This document shows positions 17,511-26,796 of a stretch of 64,000 nucleotides of DNA, in pieces. Origin of the DNA: Herpetosiphon giganteus (lineage in GTDB: Bacteria > Chloroflexota > Chloroflexia > Chloroflexales > Herpetosiphonaceae); assembly GCF_016907925.1 (NCBI RefSeq), contig NZ_JAFBCZ010000007.1:186001-250000 (forward strand). Reading direction: 5' to 3'. Made by a program: the position numbers and the translations under genes. Positions within the stretch are counted from its first letter, which is position 1. The number at the start of each line of letters is the position of its first letter. The notes under the pieces are model-generated. The model had not been told where the DNA came from. It ran no database searches and worked only from the letters and a program-made list of their open reading frames with translations.

Positions 17511-18371
17511 ATGAACCCGAATATTCGTTTGCTGTCGCTGGCTTGTGAACGGCTCGGTTTGACGTATGAACATTTACATTCGACCGAGAATATCCTGCGG
17601 ATTGTTGGCCCAACCCGTAATTGGCTGTTTGTGAATTGGAAGGCTCCGCTCAACGACAACACGCTGAGCGAAATTTGCCGTGATAAAGATTATTTTTATA
17701 CGCTGACTCACTCATCAATTAAGCAACCGCAAACTGAATCGTATTTTCACCCACTTGGGCCAGAGCGCTTTGCCAAATATCGTGCCTTTGATAGCTTTGA
17801 GGCAATTGCCGATGATGTGTTGGCTAAATTCGCCTTGCCTGTGATGATTAAACGCAATCGTGGCTCTGGCGGACTGAATGTGTTTCGTTGTCACGATCGC
17901 GAGGCTATTATTCGTGCTTTGGGCAAAATTTTCGATGGTGCAAGCAAAGATTTTGATTATATTGCCTTGGCGCAGGGCACAATTGACATTGCCCACGAAT
18001 ATCGGGCGGTTTTTTTGGATGGCCAGTTAATTTTGCTCTACGAAAAAAATATCGACCAAGCCTTGTTTGAAGGCAATCTTAGCCCGCTACACTGGAATGG
18101 TGGCAAGGCGGTGGTGATTGATGATCAAGCATTACACACGACGATCAGCAATTTTGCCGCTTCATTATTTGCAGCGCTACCGTTACGCTGGACGGGCTTG
18201 GATATTGCCCAAGATCGCGCTGGCGAATGGTGGTTGATTGAGGCCAATGCCTCGCCTGGCTTCGAATATATTGCCCGCGATGCTGGCGATGATGTGATTG
18301 TCGAGGTTTATTGCAAAGTCTTAGAAACTTTAGGCATTACCAGCCCCAAGCTAGCAGGAGCACAAGCATGA
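17511..18371 (+). CDS. RimK-like ATP-grasp ligase
   Basis: This 286-residue protein has an ATP-grasp core: PVMIKRNRGSGGLNVFRC (about 114-130) as the Gly-rich nucleotide loop, FDYIALAQG and HEYRAVFLDGQ in mid-domain, and WWLIEANASPGF (about 244-255) with the metal-binding Glu and Asn. ATP-grasp enzymes activate a carboxylate as an acyl phosphate and join it to an amine or thiol. The substrate cannot be told from sequence. It heads an operon with tight overlaps to a DinB-like and a HAD gene, suggesting a small metabolite pathway or repair function (inference). Confidence 0.82.
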   Translation: MNPNIRLLSLACERLGLTYEHLHSTENILRIVGPTRNWLFVNWKAPLNDNTLSEICRDKDYFYTLTHSSIKQPQTESYFHPLGPERFAKYRAFDSFEAIADDVLAKFALPVMIKRNRGSGGLNVFRCHDREAIIRALGKIFDGASKDFDYIALAQGTIDIAHEYRAVFLDGQLILLYEKNIDQALFEGNLSPLHWNGGKAVVIDDQALHTTISNFAASLFAALPLRWTGLDIAQDRAGEWWLIEANASPGFEYIARDAGDDVIVEVYCKVLETLGITSPKLAGAQA

Positions 18372-18841
18372 GCGCCCAACGTGATCAATGGATTGCCCAA
18401 ATTGAGCAATTACCAGCCCAATTAACCGAACTTGTTCGCCCACTCAACTCGAATCAATTGACCACGCCATTTCTCGCCAATGAATGGAGCGTGGCCCAAA
18501 ATATTCATCATCTGGCCGATTCGCATATGAATAGCTACATTCGCTGCAAATTAATCGCCACCGAGCACAATCCAACCCTCAAACCATACGATCAAGAGCT
18601 ATGGGCCAATTTTGGCGATGCGCAGCAAGCTGATGTTGAAATTTCGTTGCAATTGTTGCGTTCGTTGCATGCCCGTTGGGTGCAGTTTTGGCGCGAATTA
18701 CCCGAGGATGCTTGGGAGCGTACTGGCTTTCATCCAGAAAATGGCCCTGTCAGCTTGCTCAATTTGGTTGAAACCTATGCCGACCATGGCCTTGGCCATA
18801 TCGACCAAATTCAACGTACTTTAGCTGCCGAGCCGCAATAA
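18368..18841 (+). CDS. DinB/YfiT-family putative metal-dependent enzyme
   Basis: This 157-residue four-helix protein has the DinB pattern: EWSVAQNIHHLADSH early and YADHGLGHIDQI near the C-terminus, supplying the His residues that bind divalent metal. Family members include thiol transferases such as bacillithiol S-transferase and other metalloenzymes. ATG 18368 overlaps the previous stop as ATGA and is a better start than the longer frame from 18311, which would overlap by 61 bases. Its stop overlaps the next start by one base (TAATG). Confidence 0.82.
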   Translation: MSAQRDQWIAQIEQLPAQLTELVRPLNSNQLTTPFLANEWSVAQNIHHLADSHMNSYIRCKLIATEHNPTLKPYDQELWANFGDAQQADVEISLQLLRSLHARWVQFWRELPEDAWERTGFHPENGPVSLLNLVETYADHGLGHIDQIQRTLAAEPQ

Positions 18842-19443
18842 TGAGCACGCTCCAAGCTGTGTTATTTGATGTTGATGGCGTGTTGTGTGTGCCAACCTTG
18901 CGGTTTGCCGCCTACTTGGAGCGCGAACATGGGATTACCAGCGCCCACACCCGTGAGTTTTTTCAGGGCGTGTTTTTGGAGTGTATCGATGGCAATGCCG
19001 ATCTGCGCGACGTGTTGCCCGCCTATCTTGAGCAATGGCCGTGGCCATATGATCTCGATAGCTTTTTAGCGCATTGGTTTGGCGAAGAAAGCCTAATCGA
19101 TGCTCGCGTATTGAATGCCATGCAACAGCTACGCGATCGCGGAATAAAGTGCTATTTGGCGACCAACCAAGAGCAGCATCGTAGCAACTATCTTTGGCAC
19201 GATTTGGGCATGTGGCGTTGGTGCGATGGCATTTTAGCTTCATCAAGCCTTGGCGCGCGCAAACCAGAGCCTGCCTATTTCGAGCTAGTTACACAACAAT
19301 TAGGGCTAGCGCCTGTGAGCATCGCATTTTGGGATGATACCCAGGCCAATGTTGTTGCGGCCCAAAGCCATGGCTGGCAAGCACAGCATTATCGTGATTA
19401 CAGCGATTTAGCTGTTTGGCTCAACGCTAACTCAATTAACTAA
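18841..19443 (+). CDS. HAD-superfamily hydrolase
   Basis: All four HAD motifs are present in 200 residues: VLFDVDGVLCV (Asp nucleophile, residues 7-17), ATNQEQHR (motif II), GARKPEPAYF (motif III Lys) and FWDDTQANV (motif IV). The cap is of the small alpha-helical C1 type as in phosphoglycolate phosphatase-like enzymes. It should be a cytoplasmic phosphatase of a small substrate. It is the last gene of a translationally coupled three-gene operon and is followed by a hairpin terminator. Confidence 0.87.
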   Translation: MSTLQAVLFDVDGVLCVPTLRFAAYLEREHGITSAHTREFFQGVFLECIDGNADLRDVLPAYLEQWPWPYDLDSFLAHWFGEESLIDARVLNAMQQLRDRGIKCYLATNQEQHRSNYLWHDLGMWRWCDGILASSSLGARKPEPAYFELVTQQLGLAPVSIAFWDDTQANVVAAQSHGWQAQHYRDYSDLAVWLNANSIN

Positions 19444-19819
19444 TTGCCTGAAAAAACAGAGACTGATGAATCACTATTGATTAATCGGTCTCTGTTTATT
19501 TTGGCTCGAAAAATAATATTCTTATGTTTATATTTTGCAAGCGAAATATCAGAATTATATCATTGACATAGTATTTGATTATTTGCTACCATCGCAATGT
19601 AGAGAACGAAGCCGCCACATCACTAAGCACTATCCTCGCCATCTTCAATAATCTGTTTTCATTTTACTGTTAATTATTTGAGGGGGCAGATAAGTGAAGC
19701 CCGAATCATTCGCGAATATTCGCTGCAAGAAGCACCAACAGCACCGCCAGCATTAATTAATTTCTGATACCGTATGGCTTCGTTAATCCACATCTAGGAG
19801 ATTAGTTAAGGAGTGTTAA
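19444..19819. other. Intergenic region: terminator, then promoter of the secreted protein
   Basis: The first 55 bases hold the operon terminator. The rest is AT-rich and should contain the promoter of the secreted-protein gene, which has AAGGAG (19808-19813) seven bases before ATG 19820. No further gene or repeat was seen. Confidence 0.5.
19454..19497 (+). terminator. Terminator of the ATP-grasp/DinB/HAD operon
   Basis: Arms AAACAGAGAC (19454-19463) and GTCTCTGTTT (19488-19497) form a perfect 10-base stem followed by ATTTTGG. It lies 11 bases after the HAD stop. Confidence 0.8.
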
Positions 19820-20557
19820 ATGCGTTTACGTCTGTTCTTATTAGCGATTAGTCTTATAAGTTTAATTGGTTTTGTGGTTGTACAACGCAATGCTAAAGCC
19901 CAAACAATGCTCGAAACGAGCTTTCAAGCGCCAGTGATTAATTGTTTTGCCAATATCGAGCCAATGGCCGATGATCAAACTAGCTCAGAAGTGACCGACT
20001 CTGGTTGCGAGATTATTCCAGCCGTCGATGCAATTTCTGGAGAGAAGCAAGCAATAGGTCATTGCGTTATTAATATCGAGCCAATCGATCCAAGCAAGGC
20101 TGGGCAAAGCTCGAAGGTTAATTCGGCGATATGTTTCGCTACGTTTCAACAAGCCATTGAGCATGCGACTGATGGGTTGGTGAAGCTTTCAGCTGATAGT
20201 TCGCCAGAGTTGCTCGACCAAACAATGCTTGAATCTGCTGCTGCTGCCAAGACCACAATTATTGGCATTCAATGGGCCGATCCGCAATATTCAATCGCCG
20301 ATGGTGGGCTGAGCCAAATTTGGACGACAAGCCAAACTGCTGGCTGCGATGGCTATAACTATGGGTTTGCCACCGTCGAATATGGCTGGAACAAACAGAT
20401 TAGTTCGGCCAAAGCGTTTAGCAACTGCCGCGATTTTGAGCATTACGAACATGCCAATTGGACCGGATTACGTATCGATTGCACCCAAGTATGTCCAGGA
20501 ATGGGAGCGATGAATAATCAAACTTCGTCATGGCGTTTGGATAATGTCCTGCCCTAG
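19820..20557 (+). CDS. Secreted protein of unknown function, possible crystallin/I36-like C-terminus
   Basis: This 245-residue protein has a Sec signal peptide: MRLRLF, hydrophobic core, cleavage expected after AKA near residue 28. Two similar segments, VINCFANIEPMADD and GHCVINIEPIDPS, suggest an internal duplication. The C-terminal half has Gly/Tyr-rich strands ending in EHANWTGLRIDC and NNQTSSWRL, which recalls beta/gamma-crystallin or peptidase-inhibitor I36 folds. That resemblance is weak. Six Cys in the C-terminal half suggest disulfides outside the cell. Ribosome-binding site AAGGAG precedes the start and a terminator follows. Confidence 0.75.
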   Translation: MRLRLFLLAISLISLIGFVVVQRNAKAQTMLETSFQAPVINCFANIEPMADDQTSSEVTDSGCEIIPAVDAISGEKQAIGHCVINIEPIDPSKAGQSSKVNSAICFATFQQAIEHATDGLVKLSADSSPELLDQTMLESAAAAKTTIIGIQWADPQYSIADGGLSQIWTTSQTAGCDGYNYGFATVEYGWNKQISSAKAFSNCRDFEHYEHANWTGLRIDCTQVCPGMGAMNNQTSSWRLDNVLP

Positions 20558-20584
20558 TTCGATCAATCATAGATGGATTAACCA

Positions 20585-20614
20585 AAAGCGCGATCAATTA
20601 ATTGATCGCGCTTT
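20585..20614. terminator. Perfect 30-base palindrome, bidirectional terminator
   Basis: A perfect palindrome (arms AAAGCGCGATCAA and TTGATCGCGCTTT around TTAA) lies between the secreted-protein stop (20557) and the convergent TPR gene stop (20634). It is flanked by A and T runs on both sides. Confidence 0.85.
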
Positions 20615-20633
20615 CTTGAATGGAGCTTGATGC

Positions 20634-21083
20634 TTAATCGAGTTGTTCGCTCCAGCCGCGCTCTTGCAAATCTTCGCGCAGGCGTTCGGTCAATCGCTCG
20701 GCATCGGCGCGCCACGTATGGGTTGCTGGCGCTAGCTTCAAAAATTGATCAAAATCGGCAATTGCTCGTGCTGCCGATTGCAAGCCATGAAAGCTATGCA
20801 AAATGCCGCGTTGCAAATATGGCTCGGCCCACTCAGGATCTTGCTTGATTAAATCGCTGAAATCGCGGACTGCACCTGCATAATCATCAAGCTCGCGGCC
20901 ACGAATGACTGCTCGGCGCAGGACTGGCATTCCCCACCATGGTGCATAGCTTTGGGCGCGGGTATAGGCATTAAACGCCCAACGATAGATTTGCTTGGAA
21001 AGGGTGCGATTGCCCCAATAGGTGCAACTTTGGCCCCAAGCAAACCACAGTTTGGCAGTCAACGGAATTTTTGCTTCGCTCAT
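20634..21083 (-). CDS. TPR-repeat protein
   Basis: This 149-residue helical protein carries TPR-type helix pairs: WAFNAYTRAQSYAPWWGMP, DYAGAVRDFSDLIKQDPEWAEPYLQRG and AARAIADFDQFLKLAP. No signal peptide or membrane segment is present. The start at 21083 forms an ATGA overlap with the stop of the upstream fusion gene, so the two are translationally coupled. It may be an accessory or partner of that enzyme (inference). Confidence 0.8.
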   Translation of the reverse strand: MSEAKIPLTAKLWFAWGQSCTYWGNRTLSKQIYRWAFNAYTRAQSYAPWWGMPVLRRAVIRGRELDDYAGAVRDFSDLIKQDPEWAEPYLQRGILHSFHGLQSAARAIADFDQFLKLAPATHTWRADAERLTERLREDLQERGWSEQLD

Positions 21084-22174
21084 GCATGCTCCTTGCGGGC
21101 AATCGTCCTGACCCACGGCGGATTATTGGGCAAATCGGCATCAACCACCCATTGATCAAGCACGGTTAATCCAACTCCAGCCAAGGCTTTGTTCACCAAT
21201 TCTGGTTGATGAAAGGCAAAAAAGCGGCCATCAGCATGCCATTGTTCGCCGTCGCCAACTTTGAGGCTCAGGTAGCAAACCCCTTGCGGCTGCAAAACCC
21301 GCGCAATCTCGCTTAAGGCCAGCGAGAATTCGAGGTGCGGCAGGTGGAGCAGCGAGGCTTGCGCCCAAACGCCTTGCACACTTGCCGCCGCAATTGGCAA
21401 ACTCCGCGAATCGCCAGCAACTAATGGCACTTCTGCTTGTTTGGCCAGTTGCAACATCGCCCACGTTGGGTCAAGCGCAACCACTTGATAGCCTGTCTCT
21501 CGTAATAAACGGGCATCGCGGCCTGGCCCACAGCCAACTTCGAGAATTTTGGCTGGTGCTGCAAGCTGCTGCTTAAATCGATCAAGCGATTCTAAAACCC
21601 AAGGGCCAACTGCGCCACGGCGTTGCTGATAATCCTCGGCCATTATTTCGTAGGTGGCAACGGTTTGATTAACCTTGCGATCAGTTGGCTTATGCAGGAT
21701 GGCATAAAAATTCCCAGGTGCGCTGGTCATCTCGCGCCGTTCGTAGTAGCGATAGCCCCAGCGCTCGTACATAGCCTGATTTTCGGGCGAAACTTCGAGC
21801 GCACCCAACGAAATGCTTTGATAGCCTTGGGCGCTGGCCCATTGTTCAACTGTTTGGACCAAAAGCTTGCCATAGCCACGGCCTTGAGCTTCAGGCTTGA
21901 CACTCAAACGCCAAAGATGCAAATCGGTGTCGGTTGGTTTGAAGGTTCCAACCCGTACCGCCGCCACAATCTGATCTGCCTCTTCAACGACCAAAATTTG
22001 CCAATTGGGATGCTTGGCCTTCGATGCCTTCAGGCTCTCGACCGTTTCCGTGTAGACATAGGCATAGAGTTCGCTTTTGGCGCGCTGGGCGGCATAGGCG
22101 GCATAGGTTACATCAATAACCGCCGGATAATCTGCTTGGCTGGCCAAACGAACTTGGACTGATTGACGTTCCAT
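21080..22174 (-). CDS. Fusion of GNAT acetyltransferase and SAM-dependent methyltransferase
   Basis: Residues 1-160 form a GNAT domain: LWRLSVKPEAQGRGYGKLL gives the acetyl-CoA binding loop and MYERWGYRYYERREM the last strands. Residues 170-364 form a class I methyltransferase of the Methyltransf_11 type: ILEVGCGPGRDARLL (motif I), VVALDPTWAML (motif II), and FSLALSEIARVLQPQG. The frame runs through both domains without a break. The substrate of either activity is unknown; a sequential acetylation and methylation of one substrate is possible but unproven. Confidence 0.85.
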   Translation of the reverse strand: MERQSVQVRLASQADYPAVIDVTYAAYAAQRAKSELYAYVYTETVESLKASKAKHPNWQILVVEEADQIVAAVRVGTFKPTDTDLHLWRLSVKPEAQGRGYGKLLVQTVEQWASAQGYQSISLGALEVSPENQAMYERWGYRYYERREMTSAPGNFYAILHKPTDRKVNQTVATYEIMAEDYQQRRGAVGPWVLESLDRFKQQLAAPAKILEVGCGPGRDARLLRETGYQVVALDPTWAMLQLAKQAEVPLVAGDSRSLPIAAASVQGVWAQASLLHLPHLEFSLALSEIARVLQPQGVCYLSLKVGDGEQWHADGRFFAFHQPELVNKALAGVGLTVLDQWVVDADLPNNPPWVRTIARKEHA

Positions 22175-22228
22175 TGTGCTCCGACCTTAAACAGCAAAAT
22201 GCTCCGCTTTGTACTATACACCAGAAGT

Positions 22229-23911
22229 TTAATCCTCGGCTTTGCCAACCGCCAACACAACTTTAAGGTGGCTTTCGCCATACGCTGCGGGGTAATCCAA
22301 GGGTGAGGCGGGATAATTGGCTTCAATCACGCCATGCCATCGCCCTTGCTGCATGCCACGCTCGACGTGGCTGCGAAATTGTCGTCGCGACAAGCCAACG
22401 TGGTTACAACAGGCGATTAAATGGCCATTGGCTGGCAATAATTGCACCGCCAAGGCTACCAATTCGGCATAATGTTCTTCGGCCCGCCAACGCTTGCCCC
22501 GATTGCGCGCAAACGAAGGCGGGTCAAGAATCACCAGATCAAATTGGCGACCTTGGCGCACCCAACGGCTGAGCCAATCGAACACATCACCAAACACAAA
22601 CTGGCGATCTTCAACTGCCAAATCGTTCAAACCATAATTAATTTTGCCCCAATCCAACGAGCGGCGCGAAAGATCGAGATTGGTGACGATTGATTGGGGC
22701 GCAGCCGCCACCGCCGCCACGCCAAAGCCACAGGTATAGGCAAAGGTGTTGAGCACCCGCAATTGGCTGTTGGCAACCAAATTGCGCACCCGTTGGCGGG
22801 TCTCGCGCATATCTGCATACAAGCCAACGCTCAGGCCATCGCTTGGCCGTAATTCATAGCGCAAGTCAGCTTCTTGAACCACGACCTGCTCAATCGGCGT
22901 GCCCCAAACTGGTGTAGTTGGGGCTAGCTCGGCCATTGCCGCCTCATCCACATTGGCGGCAGTGCGCGGGCGATATTTGGCATAGATTGCCTGCGGCTGC
23001 CATTGTGCAACCAAGGCATTGATTAAGCTCTGGGGTACTTGGCGCACCTGCTCGTTGTAGCACGACGCAATCAACACCTGATCAAGTTTATCAATCGTCC
23101 AATCTTTCAACCATGGATGGGTTACCCCATCGCTGGGGCCGTGAAAGACCCGAAAAATGGTAGTGGTAGGGTCGGCAACTAATGGTGCTCGCCGTTCAGC
23201 AGCCAATTCGATTAAGCCATTGAGCGCTGCTGGCTCGTTGCTGTGCTGTAATTCGGGCAAGCCTTGGGCAACGCGGGCAAATAAGGCTGGCACTGGCGCT
23301 TGAATGTGCAGTGTTGCTTGGCTAATTGGGTGGGTGAAACGCAAATCGCTTGCGTGCAACATCAGCCGTGGAGCAGCCCGCGCCACATCATACAGCGGGT
23401 CGCCAACAATCGGATGGCCCAATGCTTCGCAATGCACCCGCAGTTGATGGGTGCGGCCAGTTTTGGGGTGCAATTCGAGCACACTAAACCGCCGATCAGG
23501 GCTGCTCGCCACAACGCGATAATGGGTGATTGCTGTTTGGCCCCGCCGATCATGGGCTGGCGCGACCTGCATCAGGCCATCGCCAGCAGGCGCAATCGCC
23601 GCATCGATAACGCCTTGGGCTGGGTTTGGTACGCCATACACTATAGCTTGATAGGTTTTTTCAATCGTGTGTTCAGCAAAAGCTAGGGCCAAATTGGCAT
23701 TGGCGGCGGGATCAATCGCGAACAGCATCACGCCAGAGGTATCGCGATCAAGTCGTTGATGAATTGCCAAATAGTCAAGTTGCAACTGAGCGCGTAATGC
23801 CCGTTCAACATCAGTTAATGCCAAATCGCCTTGGGGCGCGTGGGTTGCCACGCCAGTTGGTTTATTAATCACCACGATCTGCTCGTCGCGGTAGAGAATT
23901 TCGAGTTGCAT
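22229..23911 (-). CDS. Fusion of RluA-type pseudouridine synthase and RlmI-like methyltransferase
   Basis: Residues 1-210 are an RluA-family pseudouridine synthase: VVINKPTGVATHAP, catalytic Asp in HQRLDRDTSGVMLF, TGRTHQLRVH and HPIVGDPLY. After a linker, residues 300-560 are a class I methyltransferase of the RlmI/RlmK type: NTFAYTCGFGVAA (SAM loop), NLDLSRRSLDWG, and LVILDPPSFARN with a catalytic-type Pro-Pro. No PUA domain is seen. Both halves point to RNA targets, so the protein may place two modifications in one rRNA or tRNA region (inference). At 560 residues it is about the sum of both families. Confidence 0.88.
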   Translation of the reverse strand: MQLEILYRDEQIVVINKPTGVATHAPQGDLALTDVERALRAQLQLDYLAIHQRLDRDTSGVMLFAIDPAANANLALAFAEHTIEKTYQAIVYGVPNPAQGVIDAAIAPAGDGLMQVAPAHDRRGQTAITHYRVVASSPDRRFSVLELHPKTGRTHQLRVHCEALGHPIVGDPLYDVARAAPRLMLHASDLRFTHPISQATLHIQAPVPALFARVAQGLPELQHSNEPAALNGLIELAAERRAPLVADPTTTIFRVFHGPSDGVTHPWLKDWTIDKLDQVLIASCYNEQVRQVPQSLINALVAQWQPQAIYAKYRPRTAANVDEAAMAELAPTTPVWGTPIEQVVVQEADLRYELRPSDGLSVGLYADMRETRQRVRNLVANSQLRVLNTFAYTCGFGVAAVAAAPQSIVTNLDLSRRSLDWGKINYGLNDLAVEDRQFVFGDVFDWLSRWVRQGRQFDLVILDPPSFARNRGKRWRAEEHYAELVALAVQLLPANGHLIACCNHVGLSRRQFRSHVERGMQQGRWHGVIEANYPASPLDYPAAYGESHLKVVLAVGKAED

Positions 23912-24322
23912 TGGTTGTTTCCTTCAGTTAATTGCTGCTTAGTGTACCGTATAACCGAAGGATGAATTATGAGGGATGAAGTCAAAAATCAGAAGGCAAA
24001 AAGCTGTTTTAACCACGAAGAGCACGAAGAGCACGAAGAAATGGGGCTATTGGCTATGGCTGATGGCTCTAGGCTATTGGAAACATGATCAAATCAATCT
24101 GTGGAATCTGTGGCGAAAAAACTTAACCTTGGCGCTCTTCGCGTTCTTCGCGGTTTCGTCGCTTCGTGCGCTTCATGTCCTTCGTGGATCAGCACTTAAC
24201 GCAGAGGCGCAGAGAGTAAGGTGAATTCCGAAGGATGCGGGCTACAACCCCAAACCTATAGCCTAGAGCCAATAGCCACAGCACCCTTCGTGTATCTTCG
24301 TGCTCTTCGTGGATCGAGAAGA
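23912..24322. repeat. Intergenic repeat cluster (CACGAAGAG, ATCTGTGG, GCAGAGGCGCAGAG families)
   Basis: There is no gene in these 411 bases. From the carboxyltransferase stop downward on the minus strand there are CACGAAGAGCACGAAG repeats (24288-24320), then GGCTATTGGCTCTAGGCTATAGG-type sequence. Next come the TTAACGCAGAGGCGCAGAGA motif (24198-24217), more CACGAAG and CGCGAAG repeats (24130-24190), and paired ATCTGTGG (24101-24116). Inverted copies, CTTCGTGCTCTTCGTG on the minus strand, lie at 24009-24041. The outer copies could pair in RNA. Confidence 0.8.
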
Positions 24323-25930
24323 TTACATTCGGAATACACCATATTTTACATCGGCTAATGGTGCGTTGGCTGCTGCCGATAAACCCAGCGCCAAACTCAT
24401 GCGCGTATCAACTGGATCGATAATCCCATCATCCCACAAGCGAGCGCTGGAATAATACGGATTGCCCTCGGCTTCGTATTTATCGAGAATTGGCTGCATA
24501 AAGGCTTGTTGCTCGGCCAAACTCAAATCTTGGCCTTTGGCTTGCAACCCGTCGCGGCGCACGGTCAGCAATACATTGGCCGCCTGCGAGCCACCCATCA
24601 CCGAAATTCGGCTATTTGGCCACATCCAAAGTTGGCGCGGGCTATAGGCACGGCCACACATGCCATAGTTGCCAGCCCCAAACGAGCCACCAATCACCAC
24701 CGTAAACTTTGGCACGCGGGCATTCGAAACCGCCATCACCATTTTGGCTCCGTCTTTGGCAATCCCGCGTTGCTCGTATTCGCGGCCAACCATAAAGCCA
24801 GTGATATTTTGCAAAAACAGCAACGGAATCGCCCGTTCGTTGCATAATTCAATAAAATGGGCTGCCTTCAAGGCACTTTCGGAGAATAAAATGCCGTTGT
24901 TGGCCAAAATGCCGACTGGGTGGCCATAGATATGCGAGAATCCCGTCACCAAGGTTGTGCCATAGCGCGCCTTGAATTCATCCAAGCGCGAGCCATCGAC
25001 AATGCGGGCAATAATTTCGCGCACATCAAATTGCTTGCGAGTATCAGCGGGAATAATTCCATACAATTCTTGGGGATCGTAGCGCGGCGCTTCTGGTGTG
25101 CGTAGCGGCCATGGGTTGGCTTTGCGATGCTGCAAATTGGCCACAATCGAGCGTGTGATCGCCAAGGCATGCTCATCGTCTTCGGCAAAATGGTCGGCAA
25201 CGCCCGAAAGGCGGGTATGCACATCGGCTCCGCCTAAATCCTCGGCGCTGACAATCTCGCCGGTTGCTGCTTTGACCAAGGGCGGGCCACCAAGGAAAAT
25301 CGTGCCTTGCTCGCGCACAATCACCACTTCGTCGCTCATGGCTGGTACATACGCGCCGCCAGCGGTACAACTGCCCATCACGACTGCAATTTGCGGAATG
25401 CCCAAGGCCGACATTTGGGCTTGATTGTAGAAGATACGCCCGAAATGCTCGCGGTCGGGAAAAACTTCTGCTTGCAACGGCAAAAATGCCCCGCCGCTAT
25501 CAACCAAATAAATACAGGGTAAATGATTTTGCAGCGCAATTTCTTGGGCGCGCAAGTGTTTTTTGACCGTGAGTGGATAGTAGGTGCCGCCTTTGACCGT
25601 TGCATCGTTGGCAACAATCAGCACCTCAACGCCCGATACGCGCCCAATTCCCGTAATTACGCCTGCCGCTGGCACATCGTCTGCGTAGACTTGCCAAGCA
25701 GCCAAAGTGCCAATTTCGAGCCAAGCGCTACCCGGGTCAAGCAACCGCTCAATCCGATCGCGGACAAGCAATTTGCCGCGACTTTCGTGACGGGCGCGGG
25801 CCTCAGCACTGCCACCTTGGGCAATCTGCTTGGTTTGTTGACGTAATTCTGCCGCCAATTGGCGATGAAAATCGGCGTTTTGGCGAAATTCAGGGCTATG
25901 AATATCGAGCGTACTCTGAATGATCGACAT
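24323..25930 (-). CDS. Acyl-CoA carboxylase carboxyltransferase subunit (methylcrotonyl-CoA type)
   Basis: A full-length 535-residue carboxyltransferase with both crotonase-like halves: [19 protein letters not shown] and [19 protein letters not shown] in the N-half; [15 protein letters not shown] and [19 protein letters not shown] in the C-half. These motifs fit the beta subunit of methylcrotonyl-CoA or geranyl-CoA carboxylases better than the propionyl type. It transfers a carboxyl group from carboxybiotin to acyl-CoA, often in leucine breakdown. The biotin carboxylase subunit is not adjacent, so it must be encoded elsewhere. Confidence 0.88.
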   Translation of the reverse strand: MSIIQSTLDIHSPEFRQNADFHRQLAAELRQQTKQIAQGGSAEARARHESRGKLLVRDRIERLLDPGSAWLEIGTLAAWQVYADDVPAAGVITGIGRVSGVEVLIVANDATVKGGTYYPLTVKKHLRAQEIALQNHLPCIYLVDSGGAFLPLQAEVFPDREHFGRIFYNQAQMSALGIPQIAVVMGSCTAGGAYVPAMSDEVVIVREQGTIFLGGPPLVKAATGEIVSAEDLGGADVHTRLSGVADHFAEDDEHALAITRSIVANLQHRKANPWPLRTPEAPRYDPQELYGIIPADTRKQFDVREIIARIVDGSRLDEFKARYGTTLVTGFSHIYGHPVGILANNGILFSESALKAAHFIELCNERAIPLLFLQNITGFMVGREYEQRGIAKDGAKMVMAVSNARVPKFTVVIGGSFGAGNYGMCGRAYSPRQLWMWPNSRISVMGGSQAANVLLTVRRDGLQAKGQDLSLAEQQAFMQPILDKYEAEGNPYYSSARLWDDGIIDPVDTRMSLALGLSAAANAPLADVKYGVFRM

Positions 25931-25984
25931 TGATCGTTCCTTATCACTAGACGTTCGCTGCGAACATGATACCGATGATTGCGC

Positions 25985-26413
25985 TTAAAACAAACCAACC
26001 CGAATTGTTTGCTCGCCATAGGGAAAATCCGGGTCGTCGGGATACATGCCATAGCGCGAGAAAACCCAAGCTTTCAAGGCATGTTCGTTATCAATCACTG
26101 CCTCATAATGTGGCGGCTGATGGCGCTCGCAGGTGGCAACTTCATACTCAACACAGACATTTGGGCGCTGCATATAAATGCCACAGCGGCTATCGTCCTG
26201 CAAATGCTCGCATGGCAGGCCAATTTCTATTTCCCAAACCGATTGTTTGACCAAGCATTTTACGCCGCGATGCAGCACCAGCCAGCGCAACACATCAAAA
26301 TCTTCGCGGGTTTCGGGGGTATCAATTGGCAAAATAAACGAGCGACAACACAAACCACCACAACCAGCACAACTCGGCTGATTCTGATTAATCACATTGA
26401 GAGCAAGCGACAT
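25985..26413 (-). CDS. YkgJ-like cysteine-cluster protein
   Basis: This 142-residue protein has an N-terminal Cys cluster CAGCGGLCCRSF (residues 16-27) and further Cys in GLPCEHL, SRCGIY and RPNVCVEYEVATC. That arrangement matches the YkgJ/UPF0153 putative zinc- or iron-chelating domain, whose function is unknown. The start at 26413 gives MSLALNVINQNQ; the longer frame adds ten residues with no ribosome-binding site. It lies 54 bases upstream of the carboxyltransferase on the same strand. Confidence 0.78.
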   Translation of the reverse strand: MSLALNVINQNQPSCAGCGGLCCRSFILPIDTPETREDFDVLRWLVLHRGVKCLVKQSVWEIEIGLPCEHLQDDSRCGIYMQRPNVCVEYEVATCERHQPPHYEAVIDNEHALKAWVFSRYGMYPDDPDFPYGEQTIRVGLF

Positions 26414-26625
26414 AGTTCTGTTCCTTGTGGATGAAGTAAACACTGGACGAATCTATTTTAATCCAAAAGTGCTTATTTAACCACGAAGGACACGAAGAGC
26501 CACGAAGAATAATTAGTTGGAGAGGTTTAACGCAGAGGCGCAGAGAGAGAGAGGCTATAGGCTATTGGCTGTGGGCTATCGGAGATTGGTTTGAAATTCC
26601 AAATCATGTTCCGATAGCCAATAGA
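26414..26625. repeat. Intergenic repeats upstream of the YkgJ-like gene
   Basis: CACGAAGGACACGAAGAGCC (26482-26501), TTTAACGCAGAGGCGCAGAG (26526-26545) and GGCTATAGGCTATTGGCTGT (26563-26582) occur in a row. They are members of the families seen at 4,264-4,596 and 23,912-24,322. No gene is present. Confidence 0.75.
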
Positions 26626-26796
26626 TGTAATGGTTTATTGCGTTAACGACGGTTTGCCCCCTCACCCCCTAGCCCCCTCTCCCGTCGAACGGGCGAGGGG
26701 GAACCACGAGACAAGTGCTCCCCTCGCCCGCGTTCAGTGGGAGCGGGGCTGGGGGTGAGGGCATGCACCTGGTTGCCAATCCAATGAACCATTACA
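26626..26796. repeat. Palindromic repeat element, copy 1 (about 171 bp)
   Basis: Terminal arms TGTAATGGTTTATTG (26626-26640) and CAATGAACCATTACA (26782-26796) are inverted repeats with one mismatch. The inside contains two CTCACCCC...GGGTGAGG half-hairpins rich in C and G. It is the same element as 36829-36991 and 51052-51245 but in the opposite orientation, with a different terminal arm sequence. Confidence 0.8.

Noticed and set aside
23912-24322. Possible transposon ends in the repeat cluster
   Set aside because: No transposase, target-site duplication or fixed terminal repeat is visible. The repeats are short and of mixed orientation.
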